Shown: positions 15,601 through 22,753 of the stretch, piece by piece
Numbering within the stretch: the first letter of the stretch is position 1
Layout of the letters: every line of letters begins with the position of its first letter
Assembly: GCA_964602995.1 (NCBI GenBank)
Contig: CAZRTM010000058.1
Span: 1-24,901 of the forward strand
Length of the DNA stretch: 24,901 nt
Reading direction: 5' to 3'
Source of the DNA: JAAYYY01 sp964602995
GTDB taxonomy: Bacteria > Chloroflexota > Anaerolineae > Promineifilales > Promineifilaceae
The notes under the pieces: generated by a model
Databases searched by the model: none
What the model was told of the DNA's origin: nothing
The model's input: the letters and a program-made list of their open reading frames with translations, nothing else
Program-made: the position numbers and the translations under genes

Positions 15601-17477
15601 ACGGCGTCATCGTCGAGCGTCCCATCGTCCCCTTTGACCAGCAGCTCACCAATCGGCTCACCACGGATGAGCAGAGGCTGCCTCAGCCCATTCGCTCCAA
15701 ACCCGTTAGCCTGTTCCACCACCTGCCGTCCATCATAAAGGTAGCTCGCCTGGCCCTGCACAGCGCCTTCCACGTGCTGTTGCCAACCTTCGCGCGTCAG
15801 GCGGCGCACGGCTGCCTCCGCTTCCAGCTGATAACGCTCAGCCTCTGCCAACAGGCGCAAGTTCTCGACCTGCTGCGCCACCTGCCGCGCCACAACGCTC
15901 ACCATCTCCTGCGCTTCGTCGCTCCACGGGCTATCTTCCATACCCTTTAACTGGATCGAACCAATTTGCTTATCAAACAGGATCAGCGGCACCTGTAGCA
16001 CCGGCTCCTCCGACGCCTCTTCGGCAATCGGACCGGTCGCCGGCGTCACAACGCCCTGGCTATAGGCAAACCCGATCTCTTCCGAGCGCTGCACCGCATC
16101 CAGGAACGTTTGCCACTGCTCGCTCACCCGTTGCCGCATCTGCTCTTCCATTTCGGCTTGTGCGCGGTCAACGTTTTCGAAGAGGTAAGCGTTTTCGATG
16201 GCGATGGCCAACTGCCCCGACAACACATTAAAGGCCGGTAAGTTTTCTTCGCTCAGACTATAGCGACGGCTGCTCTGCAAATCCAGGACACCAACAACAC
16301 GGTCCGAGGCCAGCAAGGGAATAGCCATTTCGGACAATGTATCGGGCAGTAACGGGTTGGCGCGGAATATACCGCTGTCCTCGGTGTCGGGAATGATAAC
16401 TGGGTGGCGATCCAGCGCCGCCGTGCCGTTAATCGAATAGCGGTCAACCGGAAGCTGGAATCCTCGCCGCAACAGCTCCTGGCCCACGCTGCCGGTGCCC
16501 GCGCGCAAGACCAGCCGCCGCCCGTCCTCGCTCATCAGGTAAACCTGAACGTAATAGAGGTCAAAGCGCTCGCGCACCAGGTCTACCGACTTCTGCAGCA
16601 GGTCATCCATATCGCGCTCACTACCCAATGCCTGAGCCACTTCCGCGGCCAGCGCCAGGTCCGCCGTCCGTTCCCGAACGCGATCTTCCAGCGCGTGATA
16701 GGAGTCTTGCAACCACTCTGTCATCAGGCTGAAAGAGCGGGACAGGGCGCCGATCTCGTCGTTGCGATCCATGGGCGGCACAAAGCCGAAGTTACCCTCT
16801 GTCACCCACTGCACGCGCTCGGTCAACTGTCGTACAGGGCCGGTGATGGAGCGAACGCTGACATAAGCCATTAAAGCGCCCGTGATGGCCGCCAGTACAG
16901 CTCCGGTTGTTAGCAAGCGGCCAACCGCATTCTGTTGTACCTCGGCATCTGCCACAAGCTGGTCCGACGCGCTCTCCATGTTCAGCCGTAACTGCTGCAG
17001 GCTTTCGCCAAAACGGCGCTCCAGGGACGCCATCTCCATATGGTGCGTGACGTGTGCCCGCGCCCACCGCCGCTGTTCCGCCACATCCAGGATGCTTTTG
17101 GCCGTATCATCAATCCCCTTTCCGTAAAGGAGCAGGTTGGCCACCACCCTGTCGCTGGCAGCGGCGCCGCCAATGGGCGTCGATTCCAGCTCCGCAAGCT
17201 GCTCTTCGAACGCCACCAGCTGTTCCAGCAGCTCATCTGCGTAGGTCGCATGCTGGCGCGACAACAACATGTTGTCGATGGTCTTAACCAGGTCATTCAG
17301 CGCCGCCTCCAACTGGGCGATGCGGTTAACCTGTTCCAGCCGTTCCTGAGTCACAGCCAGCGTGTTGGCCGACGTGTTCGTATACCAGAGGCCAAGGCCA
17401 CTGGCGAGAAAAACGAAGAAGACCAGGACTGACGCGCTAAGGGCAAAACGCTGTCCCAGAGTAAGCGATCGGTTCAT
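12693..17477 (-). CDS. Giant membrane HAMP/multi-GAF receptor lacking a kinase domain
   Basis: A 1594-residue sensory protein. Helix 1 (about 11-33), an extracytoplasmic helical sensor (34-187), helix 2 (188-208) and HAMP (209-262) are followed by a long cytoplasmic chain. That chain has a full GAF (275-430), two compact GAF-like modules (455-545 and 560-645), then five GAFs at about 663-826, 833-1006, 1022-1172, 1183-1342 and 1351-1526, and a short tail (1535-1576). No HisKA, HATPase, GGDEF or methyl-accepting domain is present, so signalling must go through a partner, most likely the kinase encoded one base downstream. The fifth and last GAFs are close relatives (both with AET-SLYQA-like starts and LVVGGQW or LLVGGQW). 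The ATG at 17477 follows GGAG by six bases and is preferred over a GTG 12 bases upstream. Confidence 0.88.
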   Translation of the reverse strand: MNRSLTLGQRFALSASVLVFFVFLASGLGLWYTNTSANTLAVTQERLEQVNRIAQLEAALNDLVKTIDNMLLSRQHATYADELLEQLVAFEEQLAELESTPIGGAAASDRVVANLLLYGKGIDDTAKSILDVAEQRRWARAHVTHHMEMASLERRFGESLQQLRLNMESASDQLVADAEVQQNAVGRLLTTGAVLAAITGALMAYVSVRSITGPVRQLTERVQWVTEGNFGFVPPMDRNDEIGALSRSFSLMTEWLQDSYHALEDRVRERTADLALAAEVAQALGSERDMDDLLQKSVDLVRERFDLYYVQVYLMSEDGRRLVLRAGTGSVGQELLRRGFQLPVDRYSINGTAALDRHPVIIPDTEDSGIFRANPLLPDTLSEMAIPLLASDRVVGVLDLQSSRRYSLSEENLPAFNVLSGQLAIAIENAYLFENVDRAQAEMEEQMRQRVSEQWQTFLDAVQRSEEIGFAYSQGVVTPATGPIAEEASEEPVLQVPLILFDKQIGSIQLKGMEDSPWSDEAQEMVSVVARQVAQQVENLRLLAEAERYQLEAEAAVRRLTREGWQQHVEGAVQGQASYLYDGRQVVEQANGFGANGLRQPLLIRGEPIGELLVKGDDGTLDDDAVSLISEVADRLSSHLENLRLTQQTEQALAEARRRSEELELLNQIVTQISRTLELRESLEIVVDQLVATTVADQARIALLNEDRRSLTVVAERYDENRTSSAMGAVIPVEANEMTQQVLESRKPLYVTDAQHDPKTEAVHDMFAEQGIHSLLLMPILAGQDVIGTVGLDMLEPDKRFSEDEMQLAETIVFQAAAAIQNAQLFDQVQNALAETRTLYQAGAELNRARTYDDVLATVRRHSIAGEGDATVSITLYDSPWTETRKPQMLEVLAIWSPEPSPAERMTRIAMDDFPVAELLFQRDRSTLIEDVKTDPRLDAQSRALLLAANTHSIISLPLLVGGQWIGHLNVSYAEPTSFANRDLELQRLRTLVTQAAVAVQSINLLEETTRLLESEQRRRRLSDTLVRVTGRMLDVMDEQQIREVIIDEIQNLTAPDQLSLYEWLPERDVLRVDIRKVRGHDQSDEVGGKLIHRQQRTDLWQVIDSGEMLLRELTDPEQQVRHHYVLPWMVGTERAGVIDLVTAPDSSIRDEDRASIEGIVEQAAVRLQNARLYAQSELRAEEMAALNEMSQVLTAQRDVDAVLETVYRFASRLMDTSNFYVALQEPGETLLRFPIFIQDGERIDWPDREPGKGLTEYVLRERKPLLIEGQAEQRIAELGLEVAGRPARSWLGVPMLYGEDVTGVLAVRDLEVVNRYDRHDQDLLGAMANAAAIALQNARLFEEVQQQAAETESLYQASRQVNMAESHTEILAALREHTILGDGSHNISIDYFDRPWREAGKDGAEVRPEWVYILARWTAIPVEHLPTRYPLEQFAISQTLINSQGPTVLRNIAEDQRLDEQTRALLVEHLKAAGAIFVPLVVGGQWVGLITAVYSKTLEYSDDQLRQLMSLAGQAATAIHSLRLLEQAQNRARRERVLREITERVRSATDVDVIMRTAVREVGRALGRETFVYLSEEQRMREHSEAIVLEESG

Positions 17478-17516
17478 TGTGGACTCCACTGCAACTTCTG
17501 CATCGACATACCCTTA

Positions 17517-18464
17517 CTAGCGTGCAATCAGTGCCAGATCGACAGATATCTGATCTGGCACAGACTCTCCGTTCAAATATTTCACCACTGTTTCCACCGC
17601 CAGCCGGCCCATCTCTGTGGGCTGTTGCGCCACCGTGGCCGCCATGCGCCCTTCCTCAATGGCTGTTATCGCCTCGTTGGTGGCATCGAAGCCGACAAAG
17701 ACAATATTGCGCAAACCGGCGTCTTCCGCTGCCTGAATCGCGCCCAGGGCCATCCTGTCGTTATGGGCAAAGACGGCGTCGATCCCTGGGTAGGCGCGCA
17801 GCAGCTCCCGGAAAATGCGCCGCGCCGACTGTTGATTGAAATCAGCCGTCGTACTGGCCACGGTGACAATGCCTGGGTAAGCGCTCAGCGCCTCGGTAAA
17901 ACCGTTCGTCCGGTCTTGCGCCGTGCTGATGTTGGGCGCTCCGGTCAGCTCCACAACCTGACCCCGCTCCTGTATCTGTTCGGCAATAAACACGGCGGCC
18001 ATCTCCCCACCGGCCACGTTGTTCGGAGCAATATGGGAGACGACTGCGGTGCTACTGAGCTGCCTGTCCACGGTAATCACCGGCACCCCTTGATTGCTGG
18101 CCATACCGGCCGCAGAATTGACGGTGGATGTATCAACCGGCACCAGAATCAGCGCATCAATGTCCAGAGCAAGTACTTCCGCCACCTGGTTCAACTGATT
18201 CCTGCTGCTATTGCCGGCATCACGCACGATGAGGTGCACGTTAAGCCGGCTGGCAGTCTCGATAGCCCCTTTCTGAATCGATACATAGTTGGGATCGTAG
18301 AGGGTCGGAAACAGAAGCCCGACAACCACCTCATTACCAGCGCCGCCCGCTGGCTGTTCAGCTCCTTCTGGCTCTACTCCTCCTGTACAGGCAGTGAGCA
18401 CGATCAGGGCGGCGATGAGCACCGGCAACAGCTTTCTTATCATCTTACTCGTTGTAGGCTTCAT
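17517..18464 (-). CDS. Periplasmic-binding-protein-like sugar-binding lipoprotein (RbsB type), orphan
   Basis: A 315-residue exported lipoprotein. Signal residues MKPTTSKMIRKLLPVLIAAL lead to the lipobox LTAC with Cys26, followed by a Gly/Glu-rich linker. The mature domain (about 46-300) has ribose/galactose-binding features: DALILVPVDTSTVNSAAG, GVPVITVDRQ, a hinge-like FAHNDRMALGAIQAAEDAG, and VGFDATNEAITAIEEG. No permease or ATPase gene lies near it. It sits between genes for two HAMP-containing receptors, 19 bases after one and 39 before the other. I infer a sensing role, presenting a bound sugar or similar small molecule to a receptor's outer domain, as periplasmic sugar proteins do for some chemoreceptors and two-component kinases. 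ATG at 18464 was chosen; ATG at 18443 is possible. Confidence 0.85.
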   Translation of the reverse strand: MKPTTSKMIRKLLPVLIAALIVLTACTGGVEPEGAEQPAGGAGNEVVVGLLFPTLYDPNYVSIQKGAIETASRLNVHLIVRDAGNSSRNQLNQVAEVLALDIDALILVPVDTSTVNSAAGMASNQGVPVITVDRQLSSTAVVSHIAPNNVAGGEMAAVFIAEQIQERGQVVELTGAPNISTAQDRTNGFTEALSAYPGIVTVASTTADFNQQSARRIFRELLRAYPGIDAVFAHNDRMALGAIQAAEDAGLRNIVFVGFDATNEAITAIEEGRMAATVAQQPTEMGRLAVETVVKYLNGESVPDQISVDLALIAR

Positions 18465-18483
18465 TGTTTTGTCCACTGTCGTC

Positions 18484-20061
18484 TTATGCCCTGGCCCTGG
18501 CGCCGGCATCCCCATTGCTCTCGGGCGCCAACGTCTGGCGGTCGGCACGGTTTTCTCGTGGCGCCAACAGCTCTCTTGCCTGCGGCAGGCTCAGCTCAAC
18601 CTGCGCCCGCTCAACCTGCAAGGCCTGGCCCAGCTCTTCGGCCGCCACGCGCAACACATCTTCCACAGTCGTTGCACTCTGGATGCGGCGGCTGATGGTG
18701 TTGGCTAATGCCGCGTTTTCTGCCCTGACCTGTGCTTCGTTCAACAAGCGCGCATTCTGCAAAGCGATGGCCACCTGCGCTGCGATAAGCTGCAATAGAT
18801 AGACGTCATTGTTGTCCAACCCACCTGCTTCATGGTGTTGCACATCCAACACACCGCGAACGTCGCCGGCAAAGGAAATGGGCACAGCAATCTCAGCTCG
18901 CGTACCCGGCAAGAGGGGATTGGGCAACCAGCCGGGTTCCTGCGATACGTCGGGCACCAGGAGCACTTCGTTGTCGGCAGCAGCCCGGCCTACCAGACCG
19001 GACCCCACGCGCAGACGGTGCCCCTGCGACAACATACGCTGTCCCGCTTCCCCGGTACCACTCACCATAAGCAGGTATTCGCCTGTCTCGTCCATCAAAT
19101 AGATGTGCACGTGATAGTAATCGAACGCTCGCTGCACCTGCTCAACCACTTCACGCACCAGATCTGTCTGCTCCAGAATGGTGGAGAGACTACGACTCAC
19201 TTCAAGACCGGTTTCCAAAGCCCGCGTCCGCTCCAGCACTCTCTCTTCCAATGATTCATATGAGGCCTGAAGCTCCATCGCCATACTGTTCAATGTACTG
19301 GCCAACTGGCCCAGCTCATCCTCACTGTCCACGTGAACGCGCTGGTTCAAATTGCCTGTCGCCAACTGCATGGCGCCCTCATTCAGAACGCTAACCGGTT
19401 TCGTAATAGCTCCCAACGTATTGGAAAAGACGAGCACGGTAGCCGAAACGGCGTAGAGGAAAATGGTGGCCGGCCAGACAATCACCGCGCGCCGGGCTTC
19501 TTCCACCTCTGCCAGCGCCTCAGCTTGCAGGTTCTCAGCCGCAAACAACAGCACGTTAATCGAGGCCATGACCTCCTCCCGGTCACGGTTGAGGACGCCC
19601 ATGCGAACTTCAGCGTTGGGCCAGCGTTCACTCTCCACCTGGTTGACCATCGTCCCGGCAATGTTGAGCACGTTGGTCACATTGGTATCCACTCGCTCCA
19701 GGCGCGCCACAAAATCGGGATCGCCCGACGCCTGAATCGTTTCTCGCAGATGGCCCTGCGCCTCACTCAGATCGTGAAGCTCTGCCGAAACCTGGGTGAC
19801 AAACGCCTCGCTATCACGAGCCGGTAGCAACTGCGTCACAGTTCCAAACAACTCTGTGCCCTGCTGGCGAACCTCAACGGCTGCATCCACCACCTGGACC
19901 ACGTTTTGCAGCCTATCAACTGCTCCAAGCAAGAGGTTGATCTGCCAGCCCAGCGCCATGACCGTAATGAACATCATAAAACCAATAACGAAGTTATTGA
20001 TAGCCAGGCGGTTTTGGATGGAGCGGCGTGGCCAGGAAATCAGTTGTCTTAACAGTTGCAT
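18484..20061 (-). CDS. Membrane HAMP-GAF receptor without output kinase
   Basis: A 525-residue receptor. Helix 1 is near 22-45, an extracytoplasmic helical sensor spans about 46-190, helix 2 is near 193-216, HAMP is at 217-270, a coiled linker (ERVLERTRALETGLEVSRSL) follows, then a GAF domain (about 290-440) containing YYHVHIYLMDE and NPLLPGTRAEIAVPI. The C-terminus has the tail also seen in the other two receptors (454-490) and a low-complexity Arg/Glu/Ala end. There is no enzymatic domain. Its GAF is very similar to that of the six-helix protein encoded upstream, which suggests duplication. The ATG at 20061 has GAGGA about eight bases before it. Only 19 bases separate it from the binding lipoprotein gene, so the two are very likely coexpressed and may work together. 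Confidence 0.87.
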   Translation of the reverse strand: MQLLRQLISWPRRSIQNRLAINNFVIGFMMFITVMALGWQINLLLGAVDRLQNVVQVVDAAVEVRQQGTELFGTVTQLLPARDSEAFVTQVSAELHDLSEAQGHLRETIQASGDPDFVARLERVDTNVTNVLNIAGTMVNQVESERWPNAEVRMGVLNRDREEVMASINVLLFAAENLQAEALAEVEEARRAVIVWPATIFLYAVSATVLVFSNTLGAITKPVSVLNEGAMQLATGNLNQRVHVDSEDELGQLASTLNSMAMELQASYESLEERVLERTRALETGLEVSRSLSTILEQTDLVREVVEQVQRAFDYYHVHIYLMDETGEYLLMVSGTGEAGQRMLSQGHRLRVGSGLVGRAAADNEVLLVPDVSQEPGWLPNPLLPGTRAEIAVPISFAGDVRGVLDVQHHEAGGLDNNDVYLLQLIAAQVAIALQNARLLNEAQVRAENAALANTISRRIQSATTVEDVLRVAAEELGQALQVERAQVELSLPQARELLAPRENRADRQTLAPESNGDAGARARA

Positions 20062-20134
20062 CCTCAGTGTCCTCTGCGTGGTCGCCGTTGTTGGCCTTCG
20101 GTCATGGTTAGGAGCAGCTTACAGCCAGGCAGGA

Positions 20135-21463
20135 TCACGATGTCTCGCCCTCGGTAATGTTCAGGCGCACACCGGTCTGATGCCTGTTCAGCGCCCGTCC
20201 CAACTCCCGCACTGTCACTTTCAACGCGCTGTCCATGTCAGCCGTGTCGTAGATGCGCTCTGCAATGCTGGCCAGCAGCACTTCCCGCTGCGCCCGCCGC
20301 TGTGTCTGCTGGAAGAGGCGTGCGTTCTGTAAGGCCACGGCCACCTGGTTGCTGATCGCCTGCAGCATTTCAGCATCCTCTGGGCCAAGTCCACGCACGA
20401 CATTGTGCTGCACATCAAGGACGCCCAGAACCTGTCCGCGCCGCACAATGGGCACCGCAACTTCTGAGCGGGTCTCGGGCAACAACTGATTGGGCAACCA
20501 GCCCGGTTCTTTTGATACGTCGGGAATCACCACCGGCAAGGCTGTTTCAGCGGCGCGACCGACCAGACCGTGGCCCCACGGAATCGTGTGGCCGCGGGCC
20601 AGCATGATGCTCCCTGCATCGCCGCTGCCACCCATCATGCGTAGGAGCTGCCCATCTTCGTCCAGGAGGTAAATATGAACATGGTAGTAGTTGAACGCTC
20701 GTTGTACCTGGTCGACTACGGTATGAACCAGCTCTTCCTGGTCCAGAATCGTTGACAAACGGCGGCTAATGTCAGCACTAAGCTCCAGCGCGCGGGTACG
20801 GGCAGCGACTCGCGCCTCCAGATCACGGTTTAGCGCTTCCAGCTTGTCGTTCACTTGCGCCAGATCGCGTTCACTGGCGCGTGCTCTGGCCAGCGCTTGG
20901 TTCAAGTTGCTGATGGTGATGTCCAGCAGGATACCGACCAGGACAAAGGAGACGACATAGCCCATCGCGAAGCTGATATCCAGCGGCTGCGGCTCGTATT
21001 GCACAATACCCACCAGCTCGCCAACATAGACCGTCACGATTCCCATCACTGTGACCGCGGTCACCAGGGCAATGGAACGCCGGTCGCGCAGCAGAAGGCT
21101 GGCAATTACGATCACCACCACCAGCGTCATGGCGCTGCTGTCACGGACGCCATTGAACAGGAACAACGTGCCGGTGATGGATACCTGCAGCGTTATCGTC
21201 GTCATCCAACTGACCAGCTCCAGATACCCCCGCTCCAACAGAATGCGCATGGCGACCATCAGCGCGGCAACAAAGAGGCCGATGCTTGAGGAAAGGCTGA
21301 ATAACCCGTTGCCCTGCAAAATAGAGAGCGTGATGGTGACGATGGGAGCCAGCACACCAATAATGAGCAGCGTTGCATTCAGCAGCCGCACTGCGCTGAT
21401 ATCATCCTCTCGGGTATACTTGGATAACGGAGGCGACAACAATCCTGAGAGTAACCGGGTCAT
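20135..21463 (-). CDS. Six-helix membrane GAF protein, first gene of the signalling cluster
   Basis: A 442-residue protein with six predicted helices in the first 185 residues (about 27-49, 54-75, 82-104, 110-125, 129-152 and 163-184), resembling MASE-type integral membrane sensors in layout. A coiled coil (185-230) leads to a GAF domain (about 243-383) with YYHVHIYLLDE, GLVGRAAE and LLPETRSEVAVPI, then the shared tail at 395-436 (LLASIAERIYDTADMDSALK). No HAMP, kinase, cyclase or DNA-binding domain is present. The ATG at 21463 follows AAGGA by seven bases. It is the most upstream gene of the minus-strand group, so the cluster promoter should be in 21464-21643. Confidence 0.87.
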   Translation of the reverse strand: MTRLLSGLLSPPLSKYTREDDISAVRLLNATLLIIGVLAPIVTITLSILQGNGLFSLSSSIGLFVAALMVAMRILLERGYLELVSWMTTITLQVSITGTLFLFNGVRDSSAMTLVVVIVIASLLLRDRRSIALVTAVTVMGIVTVYVGELVGIVQYEPQPLDISFAMGYVVSFVLVGILLDITISNLNQALARARASERDLAQVNDKLEALNRDLEARVAARTRALELSADISRRLSTILDQEELVHTVVDQVQRAFNYYHVHIYLLDEDGQLLRMMGGSGDAGSIMLARGHTIPWGHGLVGRAAETALPVVIPDVSKEPGWLPNQLLPETRSEVAVPIVRRGQVLGVLDVQHNVVRGLGPEDAEMLQAISNQVAVALQNARLFQQTQRRAQREVLLASIAERIYDTADMDSALKVTVRELGRALNRHQTGVRLNITEGETS

Positions 21464-21643
21464 TTTATTATCCTTAACGGGATTTAGCAGGAGATCCGCT
21501 CTGGCAGAAGCTCAGGTGTAGTGTAGCACAGATAAAATTGTAGTCTGTGAATGGCACGTTGTTTATGCCCCTTACTTCTTAGGAAATAAGTAATAGGCGA
21601 GGCATGATCTGCCGCTTTTTGGCGGGTAGCTAGTACGAAAGAG
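21464..21643. promoter_or_regulatory. Intergenic region expected to hold the signalling-cluster promoter
   Basis: No coding frame of interest is present. It contains TTACTT/AAGTAA arms (21572-21577, 21588-21593) and GTAGCT/AGCTAC arms (21626-21631, 21642-21647). The latter overlap the stop of the neighbouring prenyltransferase-like gene and may help end that transcript. No clear promoter boxes are called. Confidence 0.3.
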
Positions 21644-22516
21644 CTACATAGGAGCCGCCTCTTCCGCACCGGGGATGTCGCTTGGCGTCGGGTACCAGAA
21701 TGAACCCAACCGTGTGCCAAGGCCCAGCGTTGGCCCCTTGGTCCACGCCATGCGGTGCAACGCCGCCGACTCTGCCCGCCCTTGTTTGTCTTCCTTCCAC
21801 GTACGGCGCAAGAACGCATAATCATGCAGAACGGTGCGCAACTGCGCTTCGTCCATCTCATAGCTCGGCCGCTGGCTCCAATAACAGTGGATTCTGTCGT
21901 AGAGCAAAGGAGGCAGCAGCGCCGGCGAGACCAGGGGCTTGCCAAAAGAAAGGAACAGCGACGCCGGTGGAATCGACTCGCCATAGAGAGCGACTTTCGC
22001 CTCTTCAACACTCTCTGCACCCGAACGCTGCACGGCTCTAAACAGCCGCCGCCACGGCGCTTCCAGGTCAGGAATCACAAACCACCATATCGCGGGGGTT
22101 GCTGTGCCCGGTGTGGCCTCTTCCAGCCGCGCCGCGGCAGGCGCCAGCGCCGTGAAATCTTCGCTGCCCACCAGCCGCACGCGCCAGCCTAGCCGCTCGT
22201 AATCAGCCAGCGCCTGGTCGCCCGCCAGACCCCAATCCACCCAACTCTCCAGTTTTTCGCGATAGCCGGCCGTCTTCTCCTGCATCTGACTCTCGACAAT
22301 GGCAAAGGTCAGGATATGCTGCACGCCGTGGTCAAAGAGCAGCTCGCAACAACGCATCATTCGCTCCCGGAGCCAGATGGCGTAGTTGTCGCTTTCGGGC
22401 CTGACGCCGGCAAAGGCCGCACTGCGACGGGTGCCGCCAGCGGCCAGAATCAATGTTTGGGGAGCAATTTCCCGAATTTTCTCAAGTGGTGCTTCTAAGA
22501 ATTTCTCCAGTTCCAT
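21644..22516 (-). CDS. Rv3378c-like diterpene synthase (cis-prenyltransferase fold)
   Basis: A 290-residue protein resembling M. tuberculosis Rv3378c (296 residues), which converts a class II cyclase product into tuberculosinol/isotuberculosinol. Matching landmarks are GGTRRSA (27-33) against DGTRRWF, DNYAIWLRERMM with CCELLFDHGVQHILT (43-70), and LFLSFGKPL, RPSYEMDEAQLRTVLHDYAFLRR towards the C-terminus. The family shares the fold of undecaprenyl diphosphate synthase but removes or hydrolyses diphosphate. Gly27 replaces the Asp that is Asp34 in Rv3378c. Arg30 and Arg31 are kept. ATG at 22516 follows AGGAAGAGGT and is preferred over a TTG at 22543. It is divergent from the class II cyclase gene, with 237 bases between starts, so the two probably act in one pathway. 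The product is unknown. Confidence 0.82.
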   Translation of the reverse strand: MELEKFLEAPLEKIREIAPQTLILAAGGTRRSAAFAGVRPESDNYAIWLRERMMRCCELLFDHGVQHILTFAIVESQMQEKTAGYREKLESWVDWGLAGDQALADYERLGWRVRLVGSEDFTALAPAAARLEEATPGTATPAIWWFVIPDLEAPWRRLFRAVQRSGAESVEEAKVALYGESIPPASLFLSFGKPLVSPALLPPLLYDRIHCYWSQRPSYEMDEAQLRTVLHDYAFLRRTWKEDKQGRAESAALHRMAWTKGPTLGLGTRLGSFWYPTPSDIPGAEEAAPM

Positions 22517-22753
22517 ACCTCTTCCTATCCTTTGGGGGACCAAAGTAAGGTTTATATCCCATGTATTTATAAATAAGATACTTTATTGCCAGTCCCCTGC
22601 AAGAGGACTGGTACTGATGGCCCAGTAAATGTGGCCGGTCAGTCCGCAGCGAGGCAGGCTCTCTTGCCCTCCTCCAGGAAACCACAATAACGACACAAAA
22701 TTACCTCTTGATGCTTACATCAAAGGCGCATTGACGTAAAAAGGATAAATCTT
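22517..22753. promoter_or_regulatory. Divergent promoter region of the diterpene gene pair
   Basis: The part near the synthase gene is AT-rich and includes the palindrome TATTTATAAATA at 22565-22576. A hairpin with 10-base arms and one mismatch lies at 22589-22611 (CCAGTCCCCT-GCA-AGAGGACTGG). An operator-like inverted repeat TTGATG-CTTA-CATCAA lies at 22708-22723, 18 bases before the cyclase ribosome binding site (AAGG at 22741-22744). These are candidate control elements only; no known regulator site was recognised. Confidence 0.35.

Noticed and set aside
12693..17477. Histidine kinase broken by a frameshift, with the downstream kinase as its other half
   Set aside because: The downstream protein has its own ribosome binding site and starts with a complete PAS domain, and the upstream protein ends in the same tail as two other receptors, so two separate genes are more likely.
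17517..18464. LacI-type transcription factor
   Set aside because: A signal peptide with a lipobox replaces the helix-turn-helix, so the protein is exported.
21644..22516. Undecaprenyl diphosphate synthase
   Set aside because: The motif is GGTRRSA instead of DGNxRWA, the length and C-terminal blocks match Rv3378c better, and the neighbour is a class II diterpene cyclase.
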